Shown: piece by piece, positions 50,593 through 59,716 of the stretch | Layout of the letters: each line of letters opens with the position of its first letter | How positions within the stretch are numbered: position 1 is the stretch's first letter | Source: Caballeronia sordidicola | GTDB taxonomy: Bacteria > Pseudomonadota > Gammaproteobacteria > Burkholderiales > Burkholderiaceae | DNA: 64,000 nucleotides | Assembly: GCF_002220365.1 (NCBI RefSeq) | Contig: NZ_MTHB01000234.1 | Span: forward strand, 1-64,000 | Direction: 5' to 3' | Notes under the pieces: model-generated | The model's input: only the letters and a program-made list of their open reading frames with translations | Told to the model about the DNA's origin: nothing | Databases searched by the model: none | Position numbers and translations under genes: made by a program

Positions 50593-51342
50593 ATGGCAAT
50601 AATTGTCAACGGCGTGGAGCTCGCCGATACAGACCTCGAGCGCGAAATGCCGGTTCATGCAGACACGCCCGATTCCGCCCAGGCGGCGCTGACCGCAGCC
50701 GTACTGCGCCGCGTCTTGCTCGATGAAGCAGCTCAGTTGCACATCGTCGCCACCGCTCAGGGCGACGAGGCCATGATCGAAGCGTTGCTCGATCATCAGC
50801 TCGCTGAAACGGCCGCGCCCACGCATGAAGAGTGCGAGCGCCACTACCTGGCGGACCTGGAGCGCTGGCGGGTCAACGAGCGCGCACGGGTAAGCCATAT
50901 CCTGTTCCAGGTGACGGAAAGAGTGGATCTGACGGCGCTGCGTCAACGCGCTCAACAGACACTCGATGAACTACTGCACGTCGACGACCTCGAACTGCGC
51001 TTCGTTCACTTTGCGCGTAGCTTGTCGAATTGCCCGTCGGGGGTCGATGGCGGCGCGCTCGGCGAGATAGGCCGCGGGGACACGATAGCGGCGTTCGAAC
51101 GCGCAGTGTTCGCCGCGCCTGCTGGTACTCTCTGTCCTGTGCTTGTGGAAACGGAGTTTGGCTTCCATATCATCCGGGTTCACGAGAAGTCACAGGGCTC
51201 GGTGCTGCCGTTCGAACAGGTCGAGTTGCGTATTCGTGTCGCCATGTCGCAGGCTCTGCGCGATCTTGCCGAGCGGCGTTATGTGATGGAAGCCGTGGGA
51301 CGCGCTAATATCCAAGGCTGGAAAGACGGGGTAGCGACATGA
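50593..51342 (+). CDS. Parvulin-type peptidyl-prolyl isomerase
   Basis: A 249-residue PpiC/NifM-like protein. An N-terminal helical part (DTPDSAQAALTAAVLRRVLL) is followed by a parvulin domain: RARVSHILFQVTE, then LSNCPSGVDGGALGEIGRGD, and ETEFGFHIIRVHE. No signal peptide is present, so it acts in the cytoplasm, probably helping fold or assemble the nitrate reductase. Such genes often follow narI in related bacteria. The ATG at 50593 has GGAGGAG (50579-50585) upstream. It overlaps mobB as ATGA. Confidence 0.9.
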   Translation: MAIIVNGVELADTDLEREMPVHADTPDSAQAALTAAVLRRVLLDEAAQLHIVATAQGDEAMIEALLDHQLAETAAPTHEECERHYLADLERWRVNERARVSHILFQVTERVDLTALRQRAQQTLDELLHVDDLELRFVHFARSLSNCPSGVDGGALGEIGRGDTIAAFERAVFAAPAGTLCPVLVETEFGFHIIRVHEKSQGSVLPFEQVELRIRVAMSQALRDLAERRYVMEAVGRANIQGWKDGVAT

Positions 51343-51893
51343 CAGAAGCAGCGGCGAAGCTGCGCATCTTCGGTATTTGCGGGCGTTCGGGACAGGGCAA
51401 GACAACGCTGATCGAGGCGCTCCTGCCCTGGTTTCACGCGCACGGCCTGGTAGTGAACGTGGTGAAGCACAGTCATCATTCAATCGATCTCGAGCCGCCG
51501 GGCAAGGACAGCGCACGTTACCGCGCGGCCGGCGCAGGCGAGGTGCTGATCGCCTCGCCCTACAGGTACGCCATTGTGCGCGAACTGCATGACGCGCCCG
51601 AACCGCCGCTGGCGGATCTGGTCGCACGGCTCACACCCTCCGACCTGACGCTGGTGGAAGGCTTCACGCGCGAAGTCTTGCCGCGCCTAGAAGTCGTTCG
51701 TCCCGAGGCGGGCCGGGACCCGCTGTATCTGACCGATACGGCAATCCTCGCGATCGCCACCAACGACGCCCCGCGTCTTCATGACGCACCCGCGATCCCG
51801 CTTCTGCCTCTGGCGGACGTTGGCCGTATTGGTGAGTTCATATGTAAAACAGTCGGACTCTCACTATCGGACGCCAGCACGCCGGATAATTAG
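51339..51893 (+). CDS. mobB: Molybdopterin-guanine dinucleotide biosynthesis protein MobB
   Basis: A 184-residue P-loop GTPase. FGICGRSGQGKTTLIEALLP has the Walker A near residues 17-25; VNVVKHSHHSIDLEPPGKDS is the MobB switch segment. MobB assists in making the bis-MGD cofactor that NarG needs, which explains its place in the nar cluster. It is four bases overlapped with the parvulin gene and ends 37 bases before narX. Confidence 0.93.
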   Translation: MTEAAAKLRIFGICGRSGQGKTTLIEALLPWFHAHGLVVNVVKHSHHSIDLEPPGKDSARYRAAGAGEVLIASPYRYAIVRELHDAPEPPLADLVARLTPSDLTLVEGFTREVLPRLEVVRPEAGRDPLYLTDTAILAIATNDAPRLHDAPAIPLLPLADVGRIGEFICKTVGLSLSDASTPDN

Positions 51894-51930
51894 CGCCCTT
51901 TGCATTACGGTCGCGCAAGCACGCAGTTCC

Positions 51931-53913
51931 ATGTCTGATCATCCGCTTCATCCGGCCAAGCCCGCGGTCCCTCTCCCGACCGCTCCGGTGACCCTGCTCG
52001 CCACGCCGTTCCGTTACCGGTTATCCACGCGCATTGTGGCGTTGTCCGGCGTTGCGCTGGCGTTGGTCCTCTCCATGATCGTGGGCACGCTCTGGCTCTC
52101 GTGGCAACTCGAAGGTGCAGGCGCGGCGATCAACGACGCCGGCAGCCTGCGCATGCGGGCCGGGAACGTCGCCATTCAACTCAACGAAGCGCGGACCGGC
52201 CGCCAAGCCGACGTGAGTTCGCAAAGCGCCTTGCTCGATCTCACGCTGGCCCATCTGAAAAGCGGAGACCCTGTACGGCCACTATTCCTTCCTGCCACAG
52301 CCGCGATCCACGCCCAACTCGATGCCGTATCACAGGCCTGGCACGACTCGTTGAAGCAGGCAATCACGCACGACTTATCAAGCTCCATCGATACCCCCTC
52401 GCTCTATCTCGCCCGCCTGCCAGCGTTCGTTGTCGAAGCCGACGCACTGGTCCGCATGATCGAACGCGAAAACGCGCGCAAGACAGCCTGGCTGCGGCGC
52501 TGGCAAATAGCCTTGGCGGCATTCGCGTGCGTGGGCACAATCGCAATCGTGTATCTGCTCTACGCGTGGTTCGTGACGCCCGTTCGACGTCTGGAGCGCG
52601 GTCTGTCCCGTATCGAACAACGCGAATTCAGCGCACGTTTGCCGGTCGAGTCACGCGACGAGTTCGGTCATCTTGCCCACGGCTTCAACCGGATGGCGAG
52701 CGAACTTCAGAGTTTGTATCGGGACCTCGCGCGGCGCGTGACGAACAAAACCGCGCAACTCGCCACTCGCAACGGCGAACTGGTCGCGCTCTACGAGATG
52801 ACCTCATTCCTGCATGGCGCGCATGACGTTGAGGTCCTGTGTCGCGGTTTTCTCGAACGTGTCATGCGCCAGTTCAATGCCGAAGCAGGCACCGTCCGCG
52901 TCCTCGCACAAGAGGGCGACAACCTGCACGTAGTTGTGTTCGAAGGTTTGCCCGGGCGACTTCTGAGCGCCGAGCGCTGCATGCCGGCAAGCACGTGCGT
53001 GTGCGGCGCGGCAGCCGTCGGCGGCGTCGCGGTCGTGCGCGATCTACGCATGCAGCAAGTGGTTGAGAGCGGTCCTGCGACCCAGTGCGGCAAGGCAGGT
53101 TTCGATGCCGTCGCAGCCTTCGGTATTGTCTCGAATGACCTTGCGCTGGGTTCGTTCTCGCTGCACTTTCGCGGCGACCGGCCGGTGCTGCCATCGCAAA
53201 CACGCCTGCTTGAAACGCTCGGCAAACATCTGGGGACGGCTTTGCAGAACCATCGTCTTGCCACAGCCGCGCGTCAGCTTGCCGTCGCGCAGGAACGTCA
53301 CCTGGTCGCGCAGGGACTCCATGACAGCATCGCGCAGAGCCTGAATTTCCTGAAGCTGCAACTGCATTTACTCGATGACGCCGCAAGCCGCGACGACATG
53401 AACGAAGTGCGCGAGATCGCGCCGTTGTTACGCGGAGGTCTTGAGGAAAGTTATGAGGACGTGCGTGAACTGCTCGTCAATTTCCGCACGAAGTTCGCTA
53501 CGGGTAACCTTCGCGACGCCGTGGACGAGACGGTAACGCGCTTCGAACGGCAAACGGACACATTAGTCAGACTCGACTACGACGAAGCGAGCGGACTGCC
53601 CTTGCCGCCCGACCAGCAGCTACAGGTGCTGTTCATTCTTCAGGAGGCGTTGTCGAACATTCGCAAACATGCGTTGGCTACGCAGGTCCATATTGCGCTC
53701 AAGAACACCCGTGATTTCGAACTGACGATACAGGACAACGGCGACGGTTACGATCCCGCCAATATCGGCAGTCATGGCGAGGCCCATGTCGGCTTTCACA
53801 TCATGCGTGAGCGTGCGGCGCGGCTTGGTGCGCAATTAGAACTGGACAGCGAGCCTGGCAAGGGCGCACGCGTCCACCTTCTGCTGCCCGCCAGCGAACG
53901 GCAGGCAGCATGA
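51931..53913 (+). CDS. narX: Nitrate/nitrite sensor histidine kinase NarX
   Basis: A 660-residue membrane sensor kinase. TM1 is around residues 33-57; the P-box (AGSLRMRAGNVAIQL, near 70-84), which in NarX binds nitrate, follows; TM2 is about 190-212. Then come HAMP (RRLERGLSRIEQREF), a GAF-like region (about 310-440) with several Cys, and a HisKA_3 kinase with the phosphorylated His464 in GLHDSIAQSLN. The ATPase domain has NIRKHALATQ and QDNGDGYDPANIGS. The frame is open from 51781 but that lies within mobB; the ATG at 51931 is chosen. It is coupled to narL by a four-base overlap. Confidence 0.93.
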   Translation: MSDHPLHPAKPAVPLPTAPVTLLATPFRYRLSTRIVALSGVALALVLSMIVGTLWLSWQLEGAGAAINDAGSLRMRAGNVAIQLNEARTGRQADVSSQSALLDLTLAHLKSGDPVRPLFLPATAAIHAQLDAVSQAWHDSLKQAITHDLSSSIDTPSLYLARLPAFVVEADALVRMIERENARKTAWLRRWQIALAAFACVGTIAIVYLLYAWFVTPVRRLERGLSRIEQREFSARLPVESRDEFGHLAHGFNRMASELQSLYRDLARRVTNKTAQLATRNGELVALYEMTSFLHGAHDVEVLCRGFLERVMRQFNAEAGTVRVLAQEGDNLHVVVFEGLPGRLLSAERCMPASTCVCGAAAVGGVAVVRDLRMQQVVESGPATQCGKAGFDAVAAFGIVSNDLALGSFSLHFRGDRPVLPSQTRLLETLGKHLGTALQNHRLATAARQLAVAQERHLVAQGLHDSIAQSLNFLKLQLHLLDDAASRDDMNEVREIAPLLRGGLEESYEDVRELLVNFRTKFATGNLRDAVDETVTRFERQTDTLVRLDYDEASGLPLPPDQQLQVLFILQEALSNIRKHALATQVHIALKNTRDFELTIQDNGDGYDPANIGSHGEAHVGFHIMRERAARLGAQLELDSEPGKGARVHLLLPASERQAA

Positions 53914-54587
53914 CGATCCGCATTCTTTTAATCGACGACCACACGCTGTTTCGCTCTGGCGTCCGCGCGTTATTGCAGCGGCAGTCCGACTTCGAAGTCG
54001 TGGATGACGCCTCCGATGGTATCGAAGGGTTCAAGCGGGCGAAGCAGCATCGTCCGGACGTGGTCCTGCTCGACCTGAACATGCCGGGGTTATCGGGTAT
54101 CGAAACGTTGCAGTTGCTCCAGCAGGATTCGCCGGACACCGCGGTCATCATGCTGACCGTGTCGGAAGATGTGGATGAACTGACCCGCGCGCTGCGTGAA
54201 GGTGCGTGTGGCTATCTGTTGAAAAACATGGAAGCCGACGCACTCGCCACCATGATCCGCCGCGCGGCCGAGGGCGAATCCGTGGTCGCGGAGAGCATGA
54301 CTCAGCGGCTGATCGCGCAAATAAGAACACCAGTGCGCGCAGAAGACACTGCGCCACCCCCGTCACTCGAACCACGTGGCTCGCCTGCGTCGCCGGCATT
54401 AACGCCAAGAGAGCGCGACATCGTGCGGATCCTGGCGCGCGGCGCGAGCAACAAGGATATCGCGCGTGAACTAGACCTCGCCGAAAGCACCGTGAAGATC
54501 CACGTGCGCAATGTGCTTCGCAAGCTCAATCTGTCCAGCCGTGTTCAGATCGCGATCCACGCCCTCGCACGCGACCTGGCGGACTAA
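53910..54587 (+). CDS. narL: Nitrate/nitrite response regulator NarL
   Basis: A 225-residue NarL/FixJ-type regulator. The receiver has the acidic pair at residues 9-10, the phosphorylated Asp55 in VVLLDLNMPG, and Lys about 105 in CGYLLKNME. The LuxR-type helix-turn-helix is in residues about 155-215, with LTPRERDIVRILARGASNKD and IARELDLAESTVKIHVRNVL. Partner of NarX. A 7-2-7 site that could be its target lies upstream of narK1 at 39324-39339. Its stop is seven bases from the convergent glgA stop; no terminator is visible there. Confidence 0.93.
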   Translation: MTIRILLIDDHTLFRSGVRALLQRQSDFEVVDDASDGIEGFKRAKQHRPDVVLLDLNMPGLSGIETLQLLQQDSPDTAVIMLTVSEDVDELTRALREGACGYLLKNMEADALATMIRRAAEGESVVAESMTQRLIAQIRTPVRAEDTAPPPSLEPRGSPASPALTPRERDIVRILARGASNKDIARELDLAESTVKIHVRNVLRKLNLSSRVQIAIHALARDLAD

Positions 54588-54594
54588 TGACCGG

Positions 54595-56070
54595 CTACTG
54601 CGCACGCGTTGCGATCAACTCGCGATACACATCGACGTATCGCAACGCGGACGCTTCCCAGCCGAAGTCCTGTTCCATCGCGCGACGCACGACGGCTTTC
54701 CATTCCAGCCGCCGCTGCTTCAATGCAAACGCGCGGCGGATCGCGGCAACAATCGATGGCCGGTCGAATTTCTCGAACACAAAACCGGTAGCGAGCTCGT
54801 CGGCGAGATTCTCCAGCGACGCATCCACCACGGTGTCCGCCAAGCCGCCCACGCAATGAACGAGCGGCAGCGAACCGTATGCCAATGCATACAACTGTGT
54901 CAGGCCGCACGGCTCGAAGCGTGACGGGACCATGACGATGTCGCTGCCCGCGATAATCGAATGGGAGAGCGTTTCGTCGAATCCAAGCTCCACGGCAACC
55001 GCGTGCGGATGCGCCAGCGCGGCTTTCTTGAGGCCGTTTTCAAGCGCCGGATCCCCGGTACCCAGCACGACGAGTTGCCCGCCGCGCTGGACGATATCAG
55101 GAAGGGCCGACAGCAAGAGATCAATCCCCTTCTGCTCGGTCAGCCGGCTCACCACGCCGAACAGCAACGCGTTCGGCTCGCGTGCGAGGCCGACACGTTC
55201 CTGCAGTGCGGCTTTGCATTTCGCTTTGCCGGTGAATTTTGCGATCGAGTATTGGGTGTGGATGGCGGTGTCCGTTGCCGGATTCCACACTGACTTGTCG
55301 ACGCCGTTGAGAATGCCGCTGATGTCGTGCGTGCGGGTGCGCAGCAAACCGTCGAGCCCGGCCCCCTGCGCATGGGTTTGAATCTCGCGCGCGTAGGTCG
55401 GGCTCACGGTCGTGATGCGGTCCGCGTAGAACAGCCCGGCTTTGAGAAACGACAGATGACCGTAGAACTCGACGCCATCGACGGAGAAAAAATCCGCCGG
55501 TAGCTGCAACACACCGAATTCCGCGGCGGGAAACACGCCCTGATACGCGAGGTTATGGACCGTCGTGACCGACGGCACGCGCGCCACGCCCGTCTCACGC
55601 TCGCGTGCCCTCAAATACGCCGGCGCGAGGCCGGCGTGCCAGTCGTGCGCGTGCAGGACATCGGGTTTCCAGGCGGGGTCGGCACCCGTCGCAAGCCGTG
55701 CCGCCGCCCAACCTAGCAGCGCGAAACGCCGGTCGCTGTCGGCATACTGCGTGTGCGAGCTGTCCAGATACGGATTGCCAGGCCGGTCGTAAAACGCATC
55801 CGCGCGCACCACGTAGACCACGATACCGTGCGGCTCGAGCAGACCGCGCTCGAGCCGCACGTTATCAATGCCAAACGCCCAACCAAGCTCGGCCACTGGC
55901 TCGATCTGCGTCAGGCCCGCCACCACCGAAGGAAACGCCGGCAGGATCACGCGGGCATTCGTGCCCAGTTGCGTCTGGGCCGGCGGCAACGCCCCTACGA
56001 CATCGGCGAGGCCGCCGGTTTTCAAGAGCGGATACATCTCCGCTGCAACATGCAGCACGCATACGGTCAT
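54595..56070 (-). CDS. glgA: Glycogen synthase (ADP-glucose)
   Basis: A 491-residue GT5 glycosyltransferase that extends alpha-1,4-glucan from ADP-glucose. The KTGGLADVVGALPPA loop is at residues 17-31. The central NLAYQGVFPA and C-terminal VPSRFEPCGLTQLYALAYGS with its catalytic Glu are diagnostic. It starts 34 bases after the glgC stop, so glgC and glgA form a leftward unit. No branching or debranching genes are in the window. Confidence 0.95.
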   Translation of the reverse strand: MTVCVLHVAAEMYPLLKTGGLADVVGALPPAQTQLGTNARVILPAFPSVVAGLTQIEPVAELGWAFGIDNVRLERGLLEPHGIVVYVVRADAFYDRPGNPYLDSSHTQYADSDRRFALLGWAAARLATGADPAWKPDVLHAHDWHAGLAPAYLRARERETGVARVPSVTTVHNLAYQGVFPAAEFGVLQLPADFFSVDGVEFYGHLSFLKAGLFYADRITTVSPTYAREIQTHAQGAGLDGLLRTRTHDISGILNGVDKSVWNPATDTAIHTQYSIAKFTGKAKCKAALQERVGLAREPNALLFGVVSRLTEQKGIDLLLSALPDIVQRGGQLVVLGTGDPALENGLKKAALAHPHAVAVELGFDETLSHSIIAGSDIVMVPSRFEPCGLTQLYALAYGSLPLVHCVGGLADTVVDASLENLADELATGFVFEKFDRPSIVAAIRRAFALKQRRLEWKAVVRRAMEQDFGWEASALRYVDVYRELIATRAQ

Positions 56071-56104
56071 CGGTTCCCCATTGGCTTGTTTCCGGTCGCC
56101 CGAA

Positions 56105-57388
56105 TTATGACTGCTTGGCTTGTCCGAGACGTGTCAATGCGTCCTGTGTCACAAGCACCACGCCATTTTCAGTGCGGAAAAACCGCTCGGCATCGTAATC
56201 GGGATCTTCGCCTATGACCAGCCCCTCGGGCAGCGTGCAACCCCGGTCGATCACCACGCGCTTCAGGCGGCAACTCGGGCCCACCGTGACCTGCGGCAAC
56301 AGCACGGCTTCGTTGATGTGACAGAACGAATGCACCCGCACCGCCGATGAAAACACCGAGCGCGCCACCTGCGAGCCCGATATCACACAGCCGCCGCACA
56401 CCAGCAGATTGTTGATTGCGCCCTGCTGCCCGTGCAGGTCACGCACGAACTTGCCCGGCGGCAACTGCTCCTGGTTGGTCCAGATGGGCCATTTACGGTC
56501 GTAGAGGTCGAGCGCGGGAATGGTCGACGCCAGATCCAGATTCGCCGACCAGTACGCATCCACGGTACCCACGTCGCGCCAGTACGGCGGCACGTTCGGA
56601 TCGGTTTCGGAGGTCACGCACGACATGCTGAAGGGGTGCGCGATCGCCTTGCCGCTCGTGACCACGCGCGGCAAGATGTCCTTGCCGAAGTCGTGATCCG
56701 TATCCGACGTCAGGATGTTCTCTTCAAGCAACTTGTACAGGTACTTCGCGCTGAACACATAGATGCCCATGCTCGCGAGCGCCACGTCGGGCTTGCCCGG
56801 CATCGCGGGAGGATCTTCCGGCTTCTCCAGGAAATCCGTTATGCGGCGCTGCGCGTCGACGTGCATCACGCCGAACGCGGTCGCTTCCATGCGCGGCACT
56901 TCAATACAGCCGACCGTGCAATCCGCGCCGCTCTCGACGTGATCGAGAATCATGCGCGTGTAGTCCTGCTTATAGATGTGGTCTCCTGCCAGCACGATGA
57001 TGTACTCGGGCCCGATCGATCGGATGATGTCGAGATTCTGGAAGACTGCGTCCGCCGTCCCCCTGTACCAGCTTGAATCAACGCGTTGCTGGGCCGGCCA
57101 GATATCGATGAACTCGTTGAACTCGCCGCGCAGGAAACCCCAGCCGCGCTGCAGGTGACGCAAGAGCGAATGCGCCTTGTATTGCGTGACGACCGCGATG
57201 CGCCGGATGCCCGAATTCAGGCAATTCGACAGTGCGAAGTCCACGATCCGGTATTTGCCGCCAAAATGCACTGCTGGCTTAACGCGTTTATTCGTGAGCG
57301 GTCCGAGTCGGGTACCCCGGCCGCCCGCTAGGACGATAGCCAGCGTGTTCTTCTGCAGATCCGTACGATTTCCTGTCAGCGTCTCCAT
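56105..57388 (-). CDS. glgC: Glucose-1-phosphate adenylyltransferase
   Basis: A 427-residue ADP-glucose pyrophosphorylase that makes the glgA substrate. VLAGGRGTRLGPLTNKRVKP (residues about 20-39) is the nucleotide loop and allosteric region. HFGGKYRIVDFALSNCLNSG and YRGTADAVFQNLDII follow, and the C-terminal left-handed beta-helix ends with VIGEDPDYDAERF. The ATG has AGGAGG within the upstream 20 bases. The 450-base region upstream presumably holds the promoter. Confidence 0.96.
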   Translation of the reverse strand: METLTGNRTDLQKNTLAIVLAGGRGTRLGPLTNKRVKPAVHFGGKYRIVDFALSNCLNSGIRRIAVVTQYKAHSLLRHLQRGWGFLRGEFNEFIDIWPAQQRVDSSWYRGTADAVFQNLDIIRSIGPEYIIVLAGDHIYKQDYTRMILDHVESGADCTVGCIEVPRMEATAFGVMHVDAQRRITDFLEKPEDPPAMPGKPDVALASMGIYVFSAKYLYKLLEENILTSDTDHDFGKDILPRVVTSGKAIAHPFSMSCVTSETDPNVPPYWRDVGTVDAYWSANLDLASTIPALDLYDRKWPIWTNQEQLPPGKFVRDLHGQQGAINNLLVCGGCVISGSQVARSVFSSAVRVHSFCHINEAVLLPQVTVGPSCRLKRVVIDRGCTLPEGLVIGEDPDYDAERFFRTENGVVLVTQDALTRLGQAKQS

Positions 57389-57837
57389 ACCGACCTCCTG
57401 TTTTGCGGCCTGTCTCTGGCCTGTTTGTAGCTTGGTTTCAGCTGTTTACCGGCTTGCTTGGCGAATGAATCGATTGGTTTGGGGCGGTTATCTCCAGAGG
57501 ATTTGAATGGCAGTTGATTGTGCGGTTGGAATGATTTTGCTGCAAAGGTGAATAGTTCGCACCTGCTTTTCGGAAATTGATGCGCAAGGCCGTGAAAATC
57601 GCTTTGCAATCCGATGGAATTCTTCCTGCGGACTGATTTGCGTTCGCAGCCTGTGCAAGAAAGCGGTACAACGTAGCAAGCCTCATGCCAGGCGGATTCC
57701 CTCTGCGGCAACGTTTTCAGGCGGGTTCTTCCGGCAGCGGCAAAAACCACGGCACAATGATGTCCGGCATGCCAAACCTGCATGCGGTTTTCGTGCGCGG
57801 CCCCTGGCCGCTGTCCTGCACCTCGCTAAAAACCAAC
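57389..57837. other. Intergenic region glgC / pdxY
   Basis: 449 bases between divergent genes, with somewhat lower GC than the surroundings. Short frames here (for example rightward from 57685 into pdxY) do not look like protein. I see no RNA gene or strong inverted repeat. It probably contains the promoters of both neighbours. Confidence 0.45.
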
Positions 57838-58701
57838 ATGCAAAACGTCCTCAGCATCCAGTCACATGTGGTCTTCGGCCACGCAGGCAACAGCGCAGCG
57901 GTCTTCCCCATGCGCCGCATGGGCGTCAACGTCTGGCCGCTCAACACGGTGCAGTTTTCGAATCACACGCAATATGGCCGCTGGACCGGCGGGGTTGTCG
58001 ACGCTGATGAACTGGCCCGCGTGATCGAGGGGATTGGCGCAATCGGCGTCCTGTCGCGCTGCAATGCGATCCTGTCCGGTTATCTCGGCTCGCCCGAGCA
58101 AGGTGCCGCGGTCGTCGAAATTGTCAGGATGGTGAAAGCCGTCAACCCGAAAGCACGCTATTTCTGCGACCCCGTGATGGGTACCACCAGCGGCTGCATC
58201 GTCGAACCCGGCATCCAGGAATTTCTGGTGAACATCATGCCGGAAGTCGCCGATGCCATGACACCGAATCACATCGAATTGCAGAAGCTGACGGGACGCA
58301 CCATCGAGACGGTGGACGAAGCGATCGCCGCGTGCCGCGAGGTGATCGCCCGTGGTCCGAAAGTCGTGCTCGTCAAACACCTGATCGACAAAAACAGCCG
58401 CGCCGATACCTTCAACATGCTCGCCGTGACCGCGACCGAAGCGTGGTTCTCGCAGCGGCCGCTCTACCCGTTCGCGCGGCAACCGGTAGGCGTAGGCGAC
58501 TTGACCAGTGCCGTATTTCTCGCGCGCACGCTACTGGGCGACTCGGTGCGTGCCGCGCTGGAACACACGCTTGCCGCGGTGAACGCGGTGGTCAGGACCA
58601 CGTTCCAGGCCGGACGCTACGAGCTTGAGATCGTCGCCTCGCAGGACGAAATTGCCTATCCCACGGAACGTTTCCCCGCGATTGGGGTGGATTCCGAGTA
58701 G
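57838..58701 (+). CDS. pdxY: Pyridoxal kinase
   Basis: A 287-residue ribokinase-superfamily kinase that phosphorylates pyridoxal in vitamin B6 salvage. It starts MQNVLSIQSHVVFGHAGNSA and has PLNTVQFSNHTQYGRWTGGV, both PdxY/PdxK landmarks. The C-terminal anion-hole region is PVGVGDLTSAVFLARTLLGD with the catalytic Asp. The frame is open from 57685, but the ATG at 57838-57840 suits the family. Confidence 0.94.
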   Translation: MQNVLSIQSHVVFGHAGNSAAVFPMRRMGVNVWPLNTVQFSNHTQYGRWTGGVVDADELARVIEGIGAIGVLSRCNAILSGYLGSPEQGAAVVEIVRMVKAVNPKARYFCDPVMGTTSGCIVEPGIQEFLVNIMPEVADAMTPNHIELQKLTGRTIETVDEAIAACREVIARGPKVVLVKHLIDKNSRADTFNMLAVTATEAWFSQRPLYPFARQPVGVGDLTSAVFLARTLLGDSVRAALEHTLAAVNAVVRTTFQAGRYELEIVASQDEIAYPTERFPAIGVDSE

Positions 58702-58726
58702 GTCTGCTGGATGGGCGCAACCCCGA

Positions 58727-58765
58727 GTTGCTTGCCCGATTTGCTTGCCCGATTTGCTTGCCCGA
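58727..58765 (+). repeat. 13-bp tandem repeat, three copies
   Basis: GTTGCTTGCCCGA (58727-58739) followed by two copies of TTTGCTTGCCCGA (58740-58752, 58753-58765). It lies in the 214-base gap between pdxY and the SDR gene. Unit length is not a multiple of three, which argues against coding use. Confidence 0.8.
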
Positions 58766-58915
58766 GTTGACACCCCGTTCGCGGGCGGGACCGGCTCTTG
58801 CTTCGCTCCTGACGACTCCGGCCCAGGCCGGCCCCCAGCAGATGCATCGCGAGCAGGCGCTACGCATGACCCAAGCGTTGCACATGGTGCGCTTCGCATC
58901 CCATCCGGGAACGTT

Positions 58916-59716
58916 ATGAACCCAGTACTCCAAGGTCAGGTCGCACTCGTCACCGGCGGCAGTTCGGGCATAGGTTACGGCGTGGTCCAAGCGCTCGCCG
59001 ATGCCGGCGCGAGCGTCGCCATCAACTACCACTCGCACGGCGAAGCGGCTGAAGCGCTCGCGGCATCGATAGAAAAAGCCGGCGGCCAGGCCATCGCGCT
59101 CCAAGCTGACGTCTCGGACGAAGCCGATATCGACGCGATGTTCGACACGCTCATCAAGCGTTTCGGCACGGTGGACATCGTGGTCGCGAATTCCGGCTTG
59201 CAGAAGGACGCGAAGTTCGTCGACATGACGCTCGCCGACTGGAACGCCGTGATGAACGTGAATCTCACGGGCCAGTTCCTCACCGCTCAACGCGCGGTGC
59301 GCGAATTTCTCCGGCGCGGCCCGCGTCCCGTGTCGAAGGCGCTCGGCAAGATCATCTGCATGAGCTCGGTGCATGAAGTCATTCCGTGGGCGGGACATGT
59401 CAACTATGCGTCGTCGAAGGGCGGCATCCAGATGATGATGAAATCGCTCGCGCAGGAAGTCGCGCCGCACGGGATCCGCGTGAATTCGATCGCCCCGGGC
59501 GCAATTCGCACGCCGATCAACAAGGCGGCGTGGGACAGCCCAGAGGCGCTGAAGACGCTGCTCCAACTCGTGCCCTACGGCCGGATTGGCGAGAGCGAGG
59601 ATATTGGCCGGGCAACTGTCTGGCTGGCCTCCGACGAGAGCGATTATGTGGTTGGCACGACCTTGTTCGTGGACGGCGGCATGACCCTGTATCCGGGCTT
59701 TGCGGGCAATGGTTAG
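58916..59716 (+). CDS. SDR-family oxidoreductase (glucose 1-dehydrogenase type)
   Basis: A 266-residue short-chain dehydrogenase. The cofactor motif is VTGGSSGIGYG (TGxxxGIG) near residues 12-22. VANSG is the NNAG-type motif, Ser is in ICMSSVHEVIPWAGH, and the catalytic pair is YASSK. The C-terminal DGGMTLYPGFA is like glucose 1-dehydrogenases. The sugar substrate is not shown, but glycogen and GH15 genes around it favour carbohydrate metabolism. The frame is open upstream to 58625, overlapping pdxY; the ATG at 58916 is preferred. Its stop overlaps the GH15 start. Confidence 0.88.
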   Translation: MNPVLQGQVALVTGGSSGIGYGVVQALADAGASVAINYHSHGEAAEALAASIEKAGGQAIALQADVSDEADIDAMFDTLIKRFGTVDIVVANSGLQKDAKFVDMTLADWNAVMNVNLTGQFLTAQRAVREFLRRGPRPVSKALGKIICMSSVHEVIPWAGHVNYASSKGGIQMMMKSLAQEVAPHGIRVNSIAPGAIRTPINKAAWDSPEALKTLLQLVPYGRIGESEDIGRATVWLASDESDYVVGTTLFVDGGMTLYPGFAGNG

